A DNA stretch of 64,000 bases from positions 1,178,001 to 1,242,000 of the forward strand of contig NZ_JAINVW010000001.1 of assembly GCF_019880545.1 (NCBI RefSeq), given 5' to 3'. Positions within the stretch are counted from its first letter, which is position 1, and each line of letters opens with the position of its first letter. Made by a program: the position numbers and the translations under genes. Of this stretch, positions 17,721 through 25,899 are shown piece after piece. Below the pieces are notes generated by a model. That model was not told the DNA's origin and did not search any database. It saw only the letters and a list, made by a program, of their open reading frames with translations. Source of the stretch: Flagellimonas meishanensis (GTDB lineage: Bacteria; Bacteroidota; Bacteroidia; Flavobacteriales; Flavobacteriaceae).

Positions 17721-19466
17721 ATGGCGTCGCATTACGAAGCACCTATTCGAAAGCCCTTAGTACTTGGAGACAAAGGATACCACGACGTATCTGTGGATAT
17801 TGCCCGTCCGGTTGAGGGAAAGGCGAACAAGCAATGGTGGATTGTGTTTACCATAGCTTTGGTCGCATTCCTTTGGGGTCTAGGATGTATCATTTATACC
17901 ATCTCCACGGGTATCGGGGTTTGGGGTCTTAACCGAACTGTTAACTGGGCCTGGGATATCACTAACTTCGTTTGGTGGGTGGGTATTGGTCACGCAGGAA
18001 CCCTAATTTCCGCGGTATTGCTTCTGTTCAGGCAGAAGTGGAGAATGGCCATTAACCGCTCGGCTGAGGCAATGACCATCTTCTCGGTAATCCAGGCGGG
18101 ATTGTTCCCCATCATTCACATGGGACGTCCATGGTTGGGTTATTGGGTACTTCCCATACCAAACCAATTTGGTTCGCTTTGGGTGAATTTCAATTCCCCG
18201 CTGCTTTGGGACGTATTTGCGATTTCAACCTATCTATCGGTTTCCTTGGTATTCTGGTGGACAGGTTTGTTGCCCGATTTTGCGATGATTCGCGATAGGG
18301 CCGTAAAACCCTTCCAAAAGAAAATATACAGCCTGTTGAGTTTCGGTTGGACAGGTAGGGCCAAAGATTGGCAACGTTTTGAGGAAGTCTCACTGGTTTT
18401 GGCAGGTTTGGCAACGCCACTTGTACTTTCCGTTCACACCATTGTATCCTTTGACTTTGCCACATCGGTGATTCCTGGATGGCACACCACCATATTCCCT
18501 CCATACTTTGTTGCCGGGGCGATTTTCTCCGGATTTGCCATGGTGCAGACCCTATTGATCATTATGAGAAAGGTTTGCAACCTTGAAGCCTATATTACTG
18601 TACAACATATTGAGTTGATGAACATAGTGATCATGATCACCGGCTCCATAGTGGGATGTGCCTACATTACAGAGTTGTTCATCGCTTGGTACTCTGGAGT
18701 GGAGTACGAACAATATGCCTTCTTGAACCGGGCAACAGGTCCATATTGGTGGGCTTACTGGTCCATGATGACCTGTAACGTGTTCTCCCCACAGTTCATG
18801 TGGTTCAAAAAATTGCGTACCAGTATCATGTTCTCATTCTTCATTTCCATAGTTGTGAACATAGGAATGTGGTTCGAGCGTTTCGTGATCATCGTTACCT
18901 CGTTGCACAGGGATTATTTACCATCTTCCTGGACCATGTTCTCACCCACTTTCGTGGACATTGGTATATTCATTGGAACCATAGGTTTCTTCTTTGTGCT
19001 TTTCCTTTTGTATTCAAGGACTTTCCCAGTTATTGCACAGGCCGAGGTTAAGTCCATATTGAAATCCTCCGGGGAGCGCTATAAGAAATTAAGGGACGCT
19101 GGACAGCCTTTGTACCAAAAACCATCGCAAAAGAGTGTAGCGAGAAAAGAAACCATAACCGATGATGTTTTGATGGGAGAGGTGAAACCCACTGTTGATG
19201 ATAAAGTGGGCGTATCCGAATTATTGGGCTCTATCGGCACCTTTGATGCCACCACGGAAACCGCGGACGATTTGAAGAAAATCAAGGGGATTGGTCCGGA
19301 AATGGAGCGCATCTTGAATGAAATAGGCATTTTTACCTACGCTCAGGTAGGTCGAATGACAGAAAAGGAATATAACCTGTTGGACTCCATCACGGGAAGA
19401 TTTCCCGGTCGCGCACAACGTGACGATTGGGCGGGTCAGGCCAGGTTGTTAAACAATAAAAAATAA
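17721..19466 (+). CDS. actC: alternative complex III subunit ActC (NrfD/PsrC type) with a helix-hairpin-helix-like tail
   Basis: This 581-residue membrane protein has about ten helices between residues 38 and 432 and matches the NrfD/PsrC family. It holds quinol-site features such as the GIGHAGTLISA segment (88-98). Subunits of this type oxidise menaquinol and pass electrons to ActB. After the last helix there is about 150 residues of soluble sequence. Its last part (517-581) reads as a helix-hairpin-helix-like domain, with DDLKKIKGIGPEMERILNE followed by GIFTYAQVG. Such domains usually bind DNA or mediate protein contacts and are not part of the basic NrfD fold. It ends 2 bases before actD. 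Confidence 0.93.
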   Translation: MASHYEAPIRKPLVLGDKGYHDVSVDIARPVEGKANKQWWIVFTIALVAFLWGLGCIIYTISTGIGVWGLNRTVNWAWDITNFVWWVGIGHAGTLISAVLLLFRQKWRMAINRSAEAMTIFSVIQAGLFPIIHMGRPWLGYWVLPIPNQFGSLWVNFNSPLLWDVFAISTYLSVSLVFWWTGLLPDFAMIRDRAVKPFQKKIYSLLSFGWTGRAKDWQRFEEVSLVLAGLATPLVLSVHTIVSFDFATSVIPGWHTTIFPPYFVAGAIFSGFAMVQTLLIIMRKVCNLEAYITVQHIELMNIVIMITGSIVGCAYITELFIAWYSGVEYEQYAFLNRATGPYWWAYWSMMTCNVFSPQFMWFKKLRTSIMFSFFISIVVNIGMWFERFVIIVTSLHRDYLPSSWTMFSPTFVDIGIFIGTIGFFFVLFLLYSRTFPVIAQAEVKSILKSSGERYKKLRDAGQPLYQKPSQKSVARKETITDDVLMGEVKPTVDDKVGVSELLGSIGTFDATTETADDLKKIKGIGPEMERILNEIGIFTYAQVGRMTEKEYNLLDSITGRFPGRAQRDDWAGQARLLNNKK

Positions 19467-19468
19467 GT

Positions 19469-19996
19469 ATGGCGTCAAAAGTTATTCAGGCACTTTACAA
19501 CGATGACGATGTGTTGATGCATGCCGTAAAAAAGGTACGGGCAGCACACCATCATATAGAGGAAGTCTATACACCCTTTCCAGTTCACGGTCTGGACAAG
19601 GCCATGGGGTTGGAGCATACCCGTATCGCGATTACATCCTTTATGTATGGCTGTTTGGGCCTAACCGTCGCCATTGTTATGATGAACTACATCATGATTG
19701 ATGATTGGCCCCAGGATATTGGTGGTAAGCCAAGTTTTAGCTATATGGAAAATATGCCGGCATTTGTTCCCATCATGTTTGAGATGACCGTTTTCTTTGC
19801 GGCACACTTAATGGTGATCACTTTTTACCTAAGAAGTAGAATGTGGCCATTCAAGAAAGCGGAAAACCCGGACAAACGCACCACCGATGACCATTTTTTG
19901 ATGGAAATAGGCGTGCATGACAATGAAAAGGAGTTGGCCGATCTGTTGTGGGAAACTGGAGCTGTGGAAATAAATGTTACTGAAAAGGAGTCTTAA
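19469..19996 (+). CDS. actD: alternative complex III subunit ActD (DUF3341)
   Basis: The 175-residue protein has two membrane helices (about 49-69 and 94-116) and the family segment YTPFPVHGLDKAMG (31-44), which defines DUF3341/ActD. It is a small inner-membrane subunit of alternative complex III with no cofactor motif. Its stop codon is 4 bases before the actE ATG, so the genes are translationally close. The assignment rests on family likeness and its place between actC and actE. Confidence 0.94.
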   Translation: MASKVIQALYNDDDVLMHAVKKVRAAHHHIEEVYTPFPVHGLDKAMGLEHTRIAITSFMYGCLGLTVAIVMMNYIMIDDWPQDIGGKPSFSYMENMPAFVPIMFEMTVFFAAHLMVITFYLRSRMWPFKKAENPDKRTTDDHFLMEIGVHDNEKELADLLWETGAVEINVTEKES

Positions 19997-20000
19997 AAAT

Positions 20001-20570
20001 ATGAAGCATTTAGGTAAAATAAGCGGAACGTTGATCTTGGTGCTGGCCATGGCCTCTTGTGCCGATAAGAACAGTCCCAACTATCAGTTCATGCCCAATA
20101 TGTACGAATCTGTTGGTTATGAAACTTACCAAGGAGTGGACAATGGCCTCTTTCCCGATGGGACCTCAGCGATGCTTCCTGCGGAAAACACCATACCAAG
20201 AGGTTGGATGCCCTACGAATTTGAAAACACACCCGAAGGAAAGGAACTGGCCAGACTGAACCCAAGCCCTTTGGATTCCTTGAACATGGAAGAAAACTTG
20301 GCCGTCGGTAAGGAACTGTACGATATCTACTGTGCCATTTGTCATGGGACCAAGGGAGACGGGCAAGGTAATTTGGTGAAAAGAGAAAAAATATTGGGTG
20401 TTCCCAGCTACGCTGATGTCGCTAGAAACATTTCAGTGGGTACCACATACCATACCATTTATCATGGACTTAATTCCATGGGATCGTATGCCGCCCAGTT
20501 CGCCAGCGAAGAAGAAATGTGGCAAGTCTCCGAATATGTGATGAAATTAAAGGAGGACCTAACAAAATAA
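20001..20570 (+). CDS. actE: alternative complex III subunit ActE: monoheme cytochrome c lipoprotein
   Basis: The 189-residue protein begins with a lipoprotein signal ending Ala-Met-Ala-Ser-Cys (Cys20) and carries one heme motif, CAICH (111-115), followed by GTKGDGQG, the usual cytochrome c surround. The family's RGWMPYEFENTPEG segment lies at 67-80. It is anchored by lipid to the periplasmic face of complex III. An in-frame ATG 27 bases upstream, inside actD, is less likely because it would place charged residues before the signal peptide. Confidence 0.94.
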   Translation: MKHLGKISGTLILVLAMASCADKNSPNYQFMPNMYESVGYETYQGVDNGLFPDGTSAMLPAENTIPRGWMPYEFENTPEGKELARLNPSPLDSLNMEENLAVGKELYDIYCAICHGTKGDGQGNLVKREKILGVPSYADVARNISVGTTYHTIYHGLNSMGSYAAQFASEEEMWQVSEYVMKLKEDLTK

Positions 20571-20587
20571 TTGGATAAGAGTAAACT

Positions 20588-21925
20588 ATGTACACCTTTT
20601 CAAACAGACTTAAAATAGGATCTTTCATTGCCATGGGCCTTGGGCTAATTTGCTTGGCAATCGGTTTTGTTTCTGCCCCTGCTACGGTGGAAGAAGCAAA
20701 GGCCATGGTGGCAGCTTCTCACGATGATGGCCATGGAGGAGGTCATGCAGAAGAAGCCGGCCATGAAGAAGGAGGCCAGGAAGCCCATGGTGCCACAGCC
20801 CATGATGAAGGTCACGATGCCTCACATGACGAGCACCTGCTGCACCAATTACAGAATAGACCCTGGGCTGCCCTCTATGTTGCTGCGTTCTTTTTCTTTA
20901 TGATAGCTTTGGGAGTCTTGGCTTTTTATGCCGTTCAACGTGCCGCCCAGGCGGGCTGGTCACCCCTATTGTTCCGTGTGATGGAAGGAATTACAGCATA
21001 TATAGTTCCTGGTGGGATTATTGTATTTGTCATTTTGGTCCTCTCCGTCATGCACATGAACCATATGTTCGTTTGGATGGATGCCGAGACCGTGGCACAT
21101 GATAAATTGCTTCAGGGAAAAGCAGGCTACTTAAATCCAACGTTCTTCTTGGTAAGAGCTGCTATTTTCTTGGGCGGATGGATTTTTTACCGTGAGTACT
21201 CAAGAAAACTATCACTGGCACAGGACCAATCCGACGACAATTCAAATTTTGTGAAGAATTTTAGATGGTCGGCTGCATTTTTGGTATTCTATCTGATAAC
21301 AGAGTCGATGATGTCCTGGGACTGGATCATGAGCTTAGATCCTCACTGGTTCAGTACCCTCTTTGGTTGGTATGTGTTTGCCAGTATGTTCGTTTCTGGG
21401 ATCACAGTGATTGCCATGATTGCCATTTATCTGAAATCCAAAGGATATTTGGAAGATGTGAACGATAGCCATATCCATGATCTGGCCAAGTTCATGTTCG
21501 GAATAAGTATTTTTTGGACCTATCTGTGGTTTGCCCAGTTTATGTTGATTTGGTATGCAAACATTCCTGAGGAGGTAACCTATTTTGTGGCCCGTTTACA
21601 GGATTACAAATTACCTTTCTTCACCATGTTTGCCATGAATTTCATTTTCCCATTGTTGCTTTTGATGAACAGCGACTACAAGCGGGTGAACTGGTTTGTG
21701 GTAATGACCGGTATAGTATTGCTTTTAGGGCACTATTTGGATGTTTTCAATATGGTGATGCCGGCAACCGTGGGAGATCAGTGGTATTTTGGAATCCCTG
21801 AAATAGGTGGTATATTGTTCTTTGGGGGACTATTTGTGTATTGGGTCTTCAATACATTGACCAAAGCACCTTTGCAACCTAAACGGAATCCTTTTATAGA
21901 GGAAAGTAGGCAATTTCATTATTAA
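20588..21925 (+). CDS. actF: alternative complex III subunit ActF with a histidine-rich loop
   Basis: The 445-residue protein has one helix at about 10-30, a periplasmic or cytoplasmic loop rich in histidine, and then about nine further helices. It belongs to the ActF/ActC2 family (NrfD-related quinol:cytochrome c oxidoreductase membrane subunit). The loop at residues 45-86 has ten histidines among Asp, Glu, Gly and Ala, a pattern that binds transition metals such as zinc, copper or nickel. The function of the loop is not known. It lies between actE and coxB in the operon. Confidence 0.93.
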   Translation: MYTFSNRLKIGSFIAMGLGLICLAIGFVSAPATVEEAKAMVAASHDDGHGGGHAEEAGHEEGGQEAHGATAHDEGHDASHDEHLLHQLQNRPWAALYVAAFFFFMIALGVLAFYAVQRAAQAGWSPLLFRVMEGITAYIVPGGIIVFVILVLSVMHMNHMFVWMDAETVAHDKLLQGKAGYLNPTFFLVRAAIFLGGWIFYREYSRKLSLAQDQSDDNSNFVKNFRWSAAFLVFYLITESMMSWDWIMSLDPHWFSTLFGWYVFASMFVSGITVIAMIAIYLKSKGYLEDVNDSHIHDLAKFMFGISIFWTYLWFAQFMLIWYANIPEEVTYFVARLQDYKLPFFTMFAMNFIFPLLLLMNSDYKRVNWFVVMTGIVLLLGHYLDVFNMVMPATVGDQWYFGIPEIGGILFFGGLFVYWVFNTLTKAPLQPKRNPFIEESRQFHY

Positions 21926-21952
21926 TACGATTAAGTCTTAGATAACTATACA

Positions 21953-23077
21953 ATGACTGCATTATTGACATTGACTGTTTTAGTTCTGGTGGGGATCGCC
22001 ATTTGGCAGATGACCAAAATTTTTGAATTGTCGCAGATGAAGACAGCCGAGAATACGGAGATAGCAAACGACTCCGACAACAAGTACAACGGCTATCTGC
22101 TCTTTATGTTCCTGATTTTCATTTATGGGATCACCATCTTCAGTTTTGCCAAGTACACAAAGGTGTTACTACCAGAAGCATCTTCGGCCCATGGTGGCGA
22201 ATATGACCAACTCATGTGGGTTTCCTTTGCAATCATATTTTTTGTGCAGACCATCACCCAGGCATTATTGCACTATTTCGGATATAAATACCGAGGTGAA
22301 AAAGGTAAAAAAGCATTGTTTTTTGCCGACAACGATCGATTGGAGTTTATCTGGACCATCATTCCCGTTATCGTTCTTGCTGGATTGATTCTATGGGGGC
22401 TTTACACATGGACCAATATCATGGACATCAACGATGAGGATGATCCTTTGATCGTGGAGCTTTATGCCCAACAGTTCAACTGGACGGCACGGTATGGCGG
22501 ACAGGACAATGTTTTGGGGGATGCAAGTGTACGGTTGATCGACATCGACAAGGCCAATGTGCTTGGACTGGACGAATCGGACCCCAATGCGGAAGATGAT
22601 ATCATTGTAAAGGAACTGCACTTGCCCGTGGGTAGAAAAGTAAACTTCATGATGCGTTCCCAGGACGTACTGCACTCGGCCTACATGCCACATTTCAGGG
22701 CCCAGATGAACTGCGTGCCCGGGATGATCACCCAATTTTCATTTACTCCTACCGTAACAACCGAAGAGATAAGGCTTAATCCAGATGTTGTTGACAAGGT
22801 AAAAAGAACCAATGCAATACGCGCCGAATGGGCCGCCGAAGGAAAACCGAACTCTGAGCCATGGGTGTTTGACTACGTATTGCTGTGCAATAAAATATGT
22901 GGAAAATCCCACTACAACATGCAAATGAAAATTATAGTGGAGACCGAGGAAGAGTTCAATAAATGGTTGGCCGAGCAAAAAACATTTAAGGAAACCGTTA
23001 TTGGCGATGATTCGGAACAGGCCTTCAACACCAGTGATGGAGTTGATGTGGAACCAGAAACGGAGGTAGTAGACTAA
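21953..23077 (+). CDS. coxB: cytochrome c oxidase subunit II
   Basis: The 374-residue protein has hydrophobic helices near 1-19, 47-67, 88-108 and 132-155, more than the two of the basic subunit II, followed by the CuA cupredoxin domain. The CuA ligands are present: His241, then Cys312, Cys316, His320 and Met323 in the CNKICGKSHYNM block. A segment of about 30 acidic residues (184-215) extends the cupredoxin domain. It receives electrons from complex III and passes them to heme a. There is no fused cytochrome c domain, in keeping with direct delivery by ActA or ActE. It lies just before coxA. Confidence 0.96.
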   Translation: MTALLTLTVLVLVGIAIWQMTKIFELSQMKTAENTEIANDSDNKYNGYLLFMFLIFIYGITIFSFAKYTKVLLPEASSAHGGEYDQLMWVSFAIIFFVQTITQALLHYFGYKYRGEKGKKALFFADNDRLEFIWTIIPVIVLAGLILWGLYTWTNIMDINDEDDPLIVELYAQQFNWTARYGGQDNVLGDASVRLIDIDKANVLGLDESDPNAEDDIIVKELHLPVGRKVNFMMRSQDVLHSAYMPHFRAQMNCVPGMITQFSFTPTVTTEEIRLNPDVVDKVKRTNAIRAEWAAEGKPNSEPWVFDYVLLCNKICGKSHYNMQMKIIVETEEEFNKWLAEQKTFKETVIGDDSEQAFNTSDGVDVEPETEVVD

Positions 23078-23118
23078 TTGCTGAAAAAGAAGAAATAACT
23101 TAAAAAATACTTTGGAAT

Positions 23119-24948
23119 ATGTCTGTAGTAGCCAATGAACATGTTGACGATCATGCACACGATGATCATGGACATCACCATAAAGAGACTTTTATAACCA
23201 AATATATTTTCAGTCAAGACCATAAGATGATTGCCAAGCAATATCTTATTACCGGAGTTTTGATTATGGGCTTTATTGGGATAGCAATGTCATTATTGTT
23301 TCGGATGCAATTGGCATGGCCGGGGGAATCTTTCCCCATTTTTGAGGCCCTGTTGGGTAAATGGGCGTCCGATGGTGTTATGGATGCCGATGTGTATTTG
23401 GCATTGATCACCATGCACGGAACCATCATGGTGTTTTTTGTCCTTACAGCGGGATTGAGCGGAACATTCAGTAACCTATTGATTCCATTGCAGATAGGTG
23501 CCAGGGATATGGCATCGGGCTTTTTGAATATGCTTTCATATTGGATGTTCTTCCTGTCTTCGGTGATCATGGTGATTTCTTTGTTTGTTGAGGCAGGACC
23601 TGCCGCGGCTGGCTGGACCATCTATCCACCCTTGAGCGCATTGCCGATGGCACAACCCGGTTCAGGTGCAGGTATGACACTTTGGTTGGTTTCCATGGCC
23701 ATTTTTATTGCATCATCACTTTTGGGCTCCCTGAACTATATCGTAACGGTGATCAACCTCAGGACCAAGGGTATGTCAATGACAAGATTGCCATTGACCA
23801 TTTGGGCATTTTTCGTTACCGCCATTATCGGTGTCATTTCATTCCCTGTTTTGTTATCCGCAGCATTGCTGCTGATCATGGACCGAAGCTTTGGAACATC
23901 GTTTTTCCTTTCGGATATTTTCATCCAAGGAGAGGTATTGCACTATCAGGGAGGTTCGCCCGTATTGTTCGAGCACTTGTTCTGGTTCTTGGGACACCCT
24001 GAAGTTTACATCGTATTGTTGCCAGCTCTGGGAATCACCTCAGAGGTTATGTCCACCAACGCCAGAAAGCCCATATTTGGATATAGGGCCATGGTGGCAT
24101 CCATTCTGGCCATAGCGTTTTTGTCCACCATCGTGTGGGGTCACCACATGTTCATCTCCGGAATGAACCCATTTTTGGGCTCGGTATTTACATTTACAAC
24201 CTTATTGATTGCCATACCATCCGCGGTAAAAGCTTTCAACTATATCACTACCTTATGGAAGGGTAATCTGCAGTTGAATCCTGCAATGTTGTTTTCCATT
24301 GGCTTGGTTTCCACCTTCATAACAGGAGGTTTAACGGGGATTATCCTTGGAGACAGTACTTTGGATATCAACGTTCACGACACCTATTTTGTAGTGGCCC
24401 ACTTCCACTTGGTTATGGGTATTTCCGCCTTGTATGGACTTTTTGCCGGAGTATACCACTGGTTCCCAAAAATGTTCCAAGGTAGAATGATGAACAAGAA
24501 TTTGGGGTATATCCACTTTTGGATTACGGCAGTTTGTGCTTATGGGGTTTTCTTCCCGATGCACTTTGTGGGCATGGCAGGAGTGCCACGTCGTTATTAC
24601 GAGAACACGGCTTTCCCAATGTTCGATGAATTGACCAATGTTCAGGTGTTGATGACCGTATTTGCCCTTATAGCCGGTTTGGCCCAATTGGTTTTTGTTT
24701 ACAATTTTGTAGTGAGCATATTCTACGGAAAAAGAGGTCCCCAAAACCCATGGAGTTCCAACACCTTGGAATGGACCGCCCCGCAGGAGCACATGCATGG
24801 CAACTGGCCTGGGGAGATTCCGCACGTGTATCGTTGGCCATATGACTATAGCAAGACCTATGAGAACGGCGAATACATAATTCCTGGGCAGGATTTTGTT
24901 CCGCAGCATATTCCGCTCCAAGAAAATGAGGAGGAATTGAATCATTGA
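23119..24948 (+). CDS. coxA: cytochrome c oxidase subunit I
   Basis: The 609-residue protein has twelve membrane helices and the heme-copper oxidase motifs, including GHPEVY with the His-Tyr crosslink pair and the WGHHMF copper ligands, so it is of the A1 type (aa3-like). It reduces oxygen to water and pumps protons. An unusual start carries seven histidines among residues 8-21 (HVDDHAHDDHGHHH). It is the last gene of the operon and is followed by a strong terminator. Heme A needs heme O, made by the ctaB product about 20 kb downstream. Confidence 0.97.
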   Translation: MSVVANEHVDDHAHDDHGHHHKETFITKYIFSQDHKMIAKQYLITGVLIMGFIGIAMSLLFRMQLAWPGESFPIFEALLGKWASDGVMDADVYLALITMHGTIMVFFVLTAGLSGTFSNLLIPLQIGARDMASGFLNMLSYWMFFLSSVIMVISLFVEAGPAAAGWTIYPPLSALPMAQPGSGAGMTLWLVSMAIFIASSLLGSLNYIVTVINLRTKGMSMTRLPLTIWAFFVTAIIGVISFPVLLSAALLLIMDRSFGTSFFLSDIFIQGEVLHYQGGSPVLFEHLFWFLGHPEVYIVLLPALGITSEVMSTNARKPIFGYRAMVASILAIAFLSTIVWGHHMFISGMNPFLGSVFTFTTLLIAIPSAVKAFNYITTLWKGNLQLNPAMLFSIGLVSTFITGGLTGIILGDSTLDINVHDTYFVVAHFHLVMGISALYGLFAGVYHWFPKMFQGRMMNKNLGYIHFWITAVCAYGVFFPMHFVGMAGVPRRYYENTAFPMFDELTNVQVLMTVFALIAGLAQLVFVYNFVVSIFYGKRGPQNPWSSNTLEWTAPQEHMHGNWPGEIPHVYRWPYDYSKTYENGEYIIPGQDFVPQHIPLQENEEELNH

Positions 24949-24972
24949 TCATTTAGTCGGAAAAAAAATTAG

Positions 24973-25000
24973 AGCCCATTTCATGAATGGGCTTTTTTTT
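24973..25000 (+). terminator. terminator of the act-cox operon
   Basis: AGCCCATT and AATGGGCT pair around a TCATG loop, followed by eight T. Confidence 0.92.
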
Positions 25001-25074
25001 GGTCCCTATTGAATGATATATTGTTTACGATGAAATACATATCTTTAACATAAATGCCCCAAGCCAAGAGCACC

Positions 25075-25899
25075 ATGAGAAAAATTTTGATACTGTTTTT
25101 TTTGGTTGGCCCAATAGGGCTGACCGCCCAACGAAAACCGAAAATAAAAGGGAGTAGGATTGTTGCACAGGTAAACGAGGAACTCCCAGCTTTCAACGCC
25201 GTTCTTCTCAACGACAACCTGGACATTATGCTTAAAAAATCCTTCGGTCCGGGGTATGAAATCATTGCAGATGACAATTTGATAGATATATTGAAATTTA
25301 GGGTAGAGGACAGTACCTTGGTAATCACTTCCTACTACGATGTGACAGCCAAGAAACAACTGGACATCACCATCAACTACACCGAGTTAAAATCAATAAC
25401 AGTAAAGGAAGGGAGCGTCGTGACCATGGATAGGTTGGAGAGCGATGAACTTTTTGTTGATGGTTTTGGAACTTCTAGGCTGGACATCAAGGCGAGTGCC
25501 GCGGTTCTGGATATCAATTTGGAAGATGTGAGCAGGGGTGATTTCAATGTTGATTCGGATTCGTTGAACATAAGTCTCAATAAGCGGGCACAGGCCTATG
25601 TGTATGCCTCCGGCGAAGTAGGCTTGATAGATTTGGAAGGACAAAGCTCCTTGACTTTGGAAGGGACATCCCAACGACTACAGGTAAAATTGACGGGATA
25701 TTCAAAATACAAAGCGGAGAACATGGAAACCGGAACCCTCAAAGCAATGGTGGAGAAAGAAGCAGATGCCAGGATCAATGTGTACCAACAACTCGAATTG
25801 AACGCCAGGGACAATGCCAGCATATATCTTTATGGCAATCCAAGCATCACGATAAACGAGTTTACCAATTCGGCCCAACTCATCAAGAAAGAGCTATGA
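25075..25899 (+). CDS. exported DUF2807 beta-helix-like protein
   Basis: The 274-residue protein begins with a signal peptide ending Gly-Leu-Thr-Ala-Gln (about residue 19). The rest is a series of short strands typical of DUF2807 (head GIN domain), including LNDNLDIMLKK and DFNVDSDSLNISL, with repeated turns predicted to form a beta helix. The family is common in Bacteroidota, and its function is unknown; adhesion has been suggested. An ATG 7 codons upstream is possible, but the one chosen begins the signal peptide directly. The gene abuts the convergent acyl-CoA oxidase with no gap between stop codons. Confidence 0.82.
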   Translation: MRKILILFFLVGPIGLTAQRKPKIKGSRIVAQVNEELPAFNAVLLNDNLDIMLKKSFGPGYEIIADDNLIDILKFRVEDSTLVITSYYDVTAKKQLDITINYTELKSITVKEGSVVTMDRLESDELFVDGFGTSRLDIKASAAVLDINLEDVSRGDFNVDSDSLNISLNKRAQAYVYASGEVGLIDLEGQSSLTLEGTSQRLQVKLTGYSKYKAENMETGTLKAMVEKEADARINVYQQLELNARDNASIYLYGNPSITINEFTNSAQLIKKEL

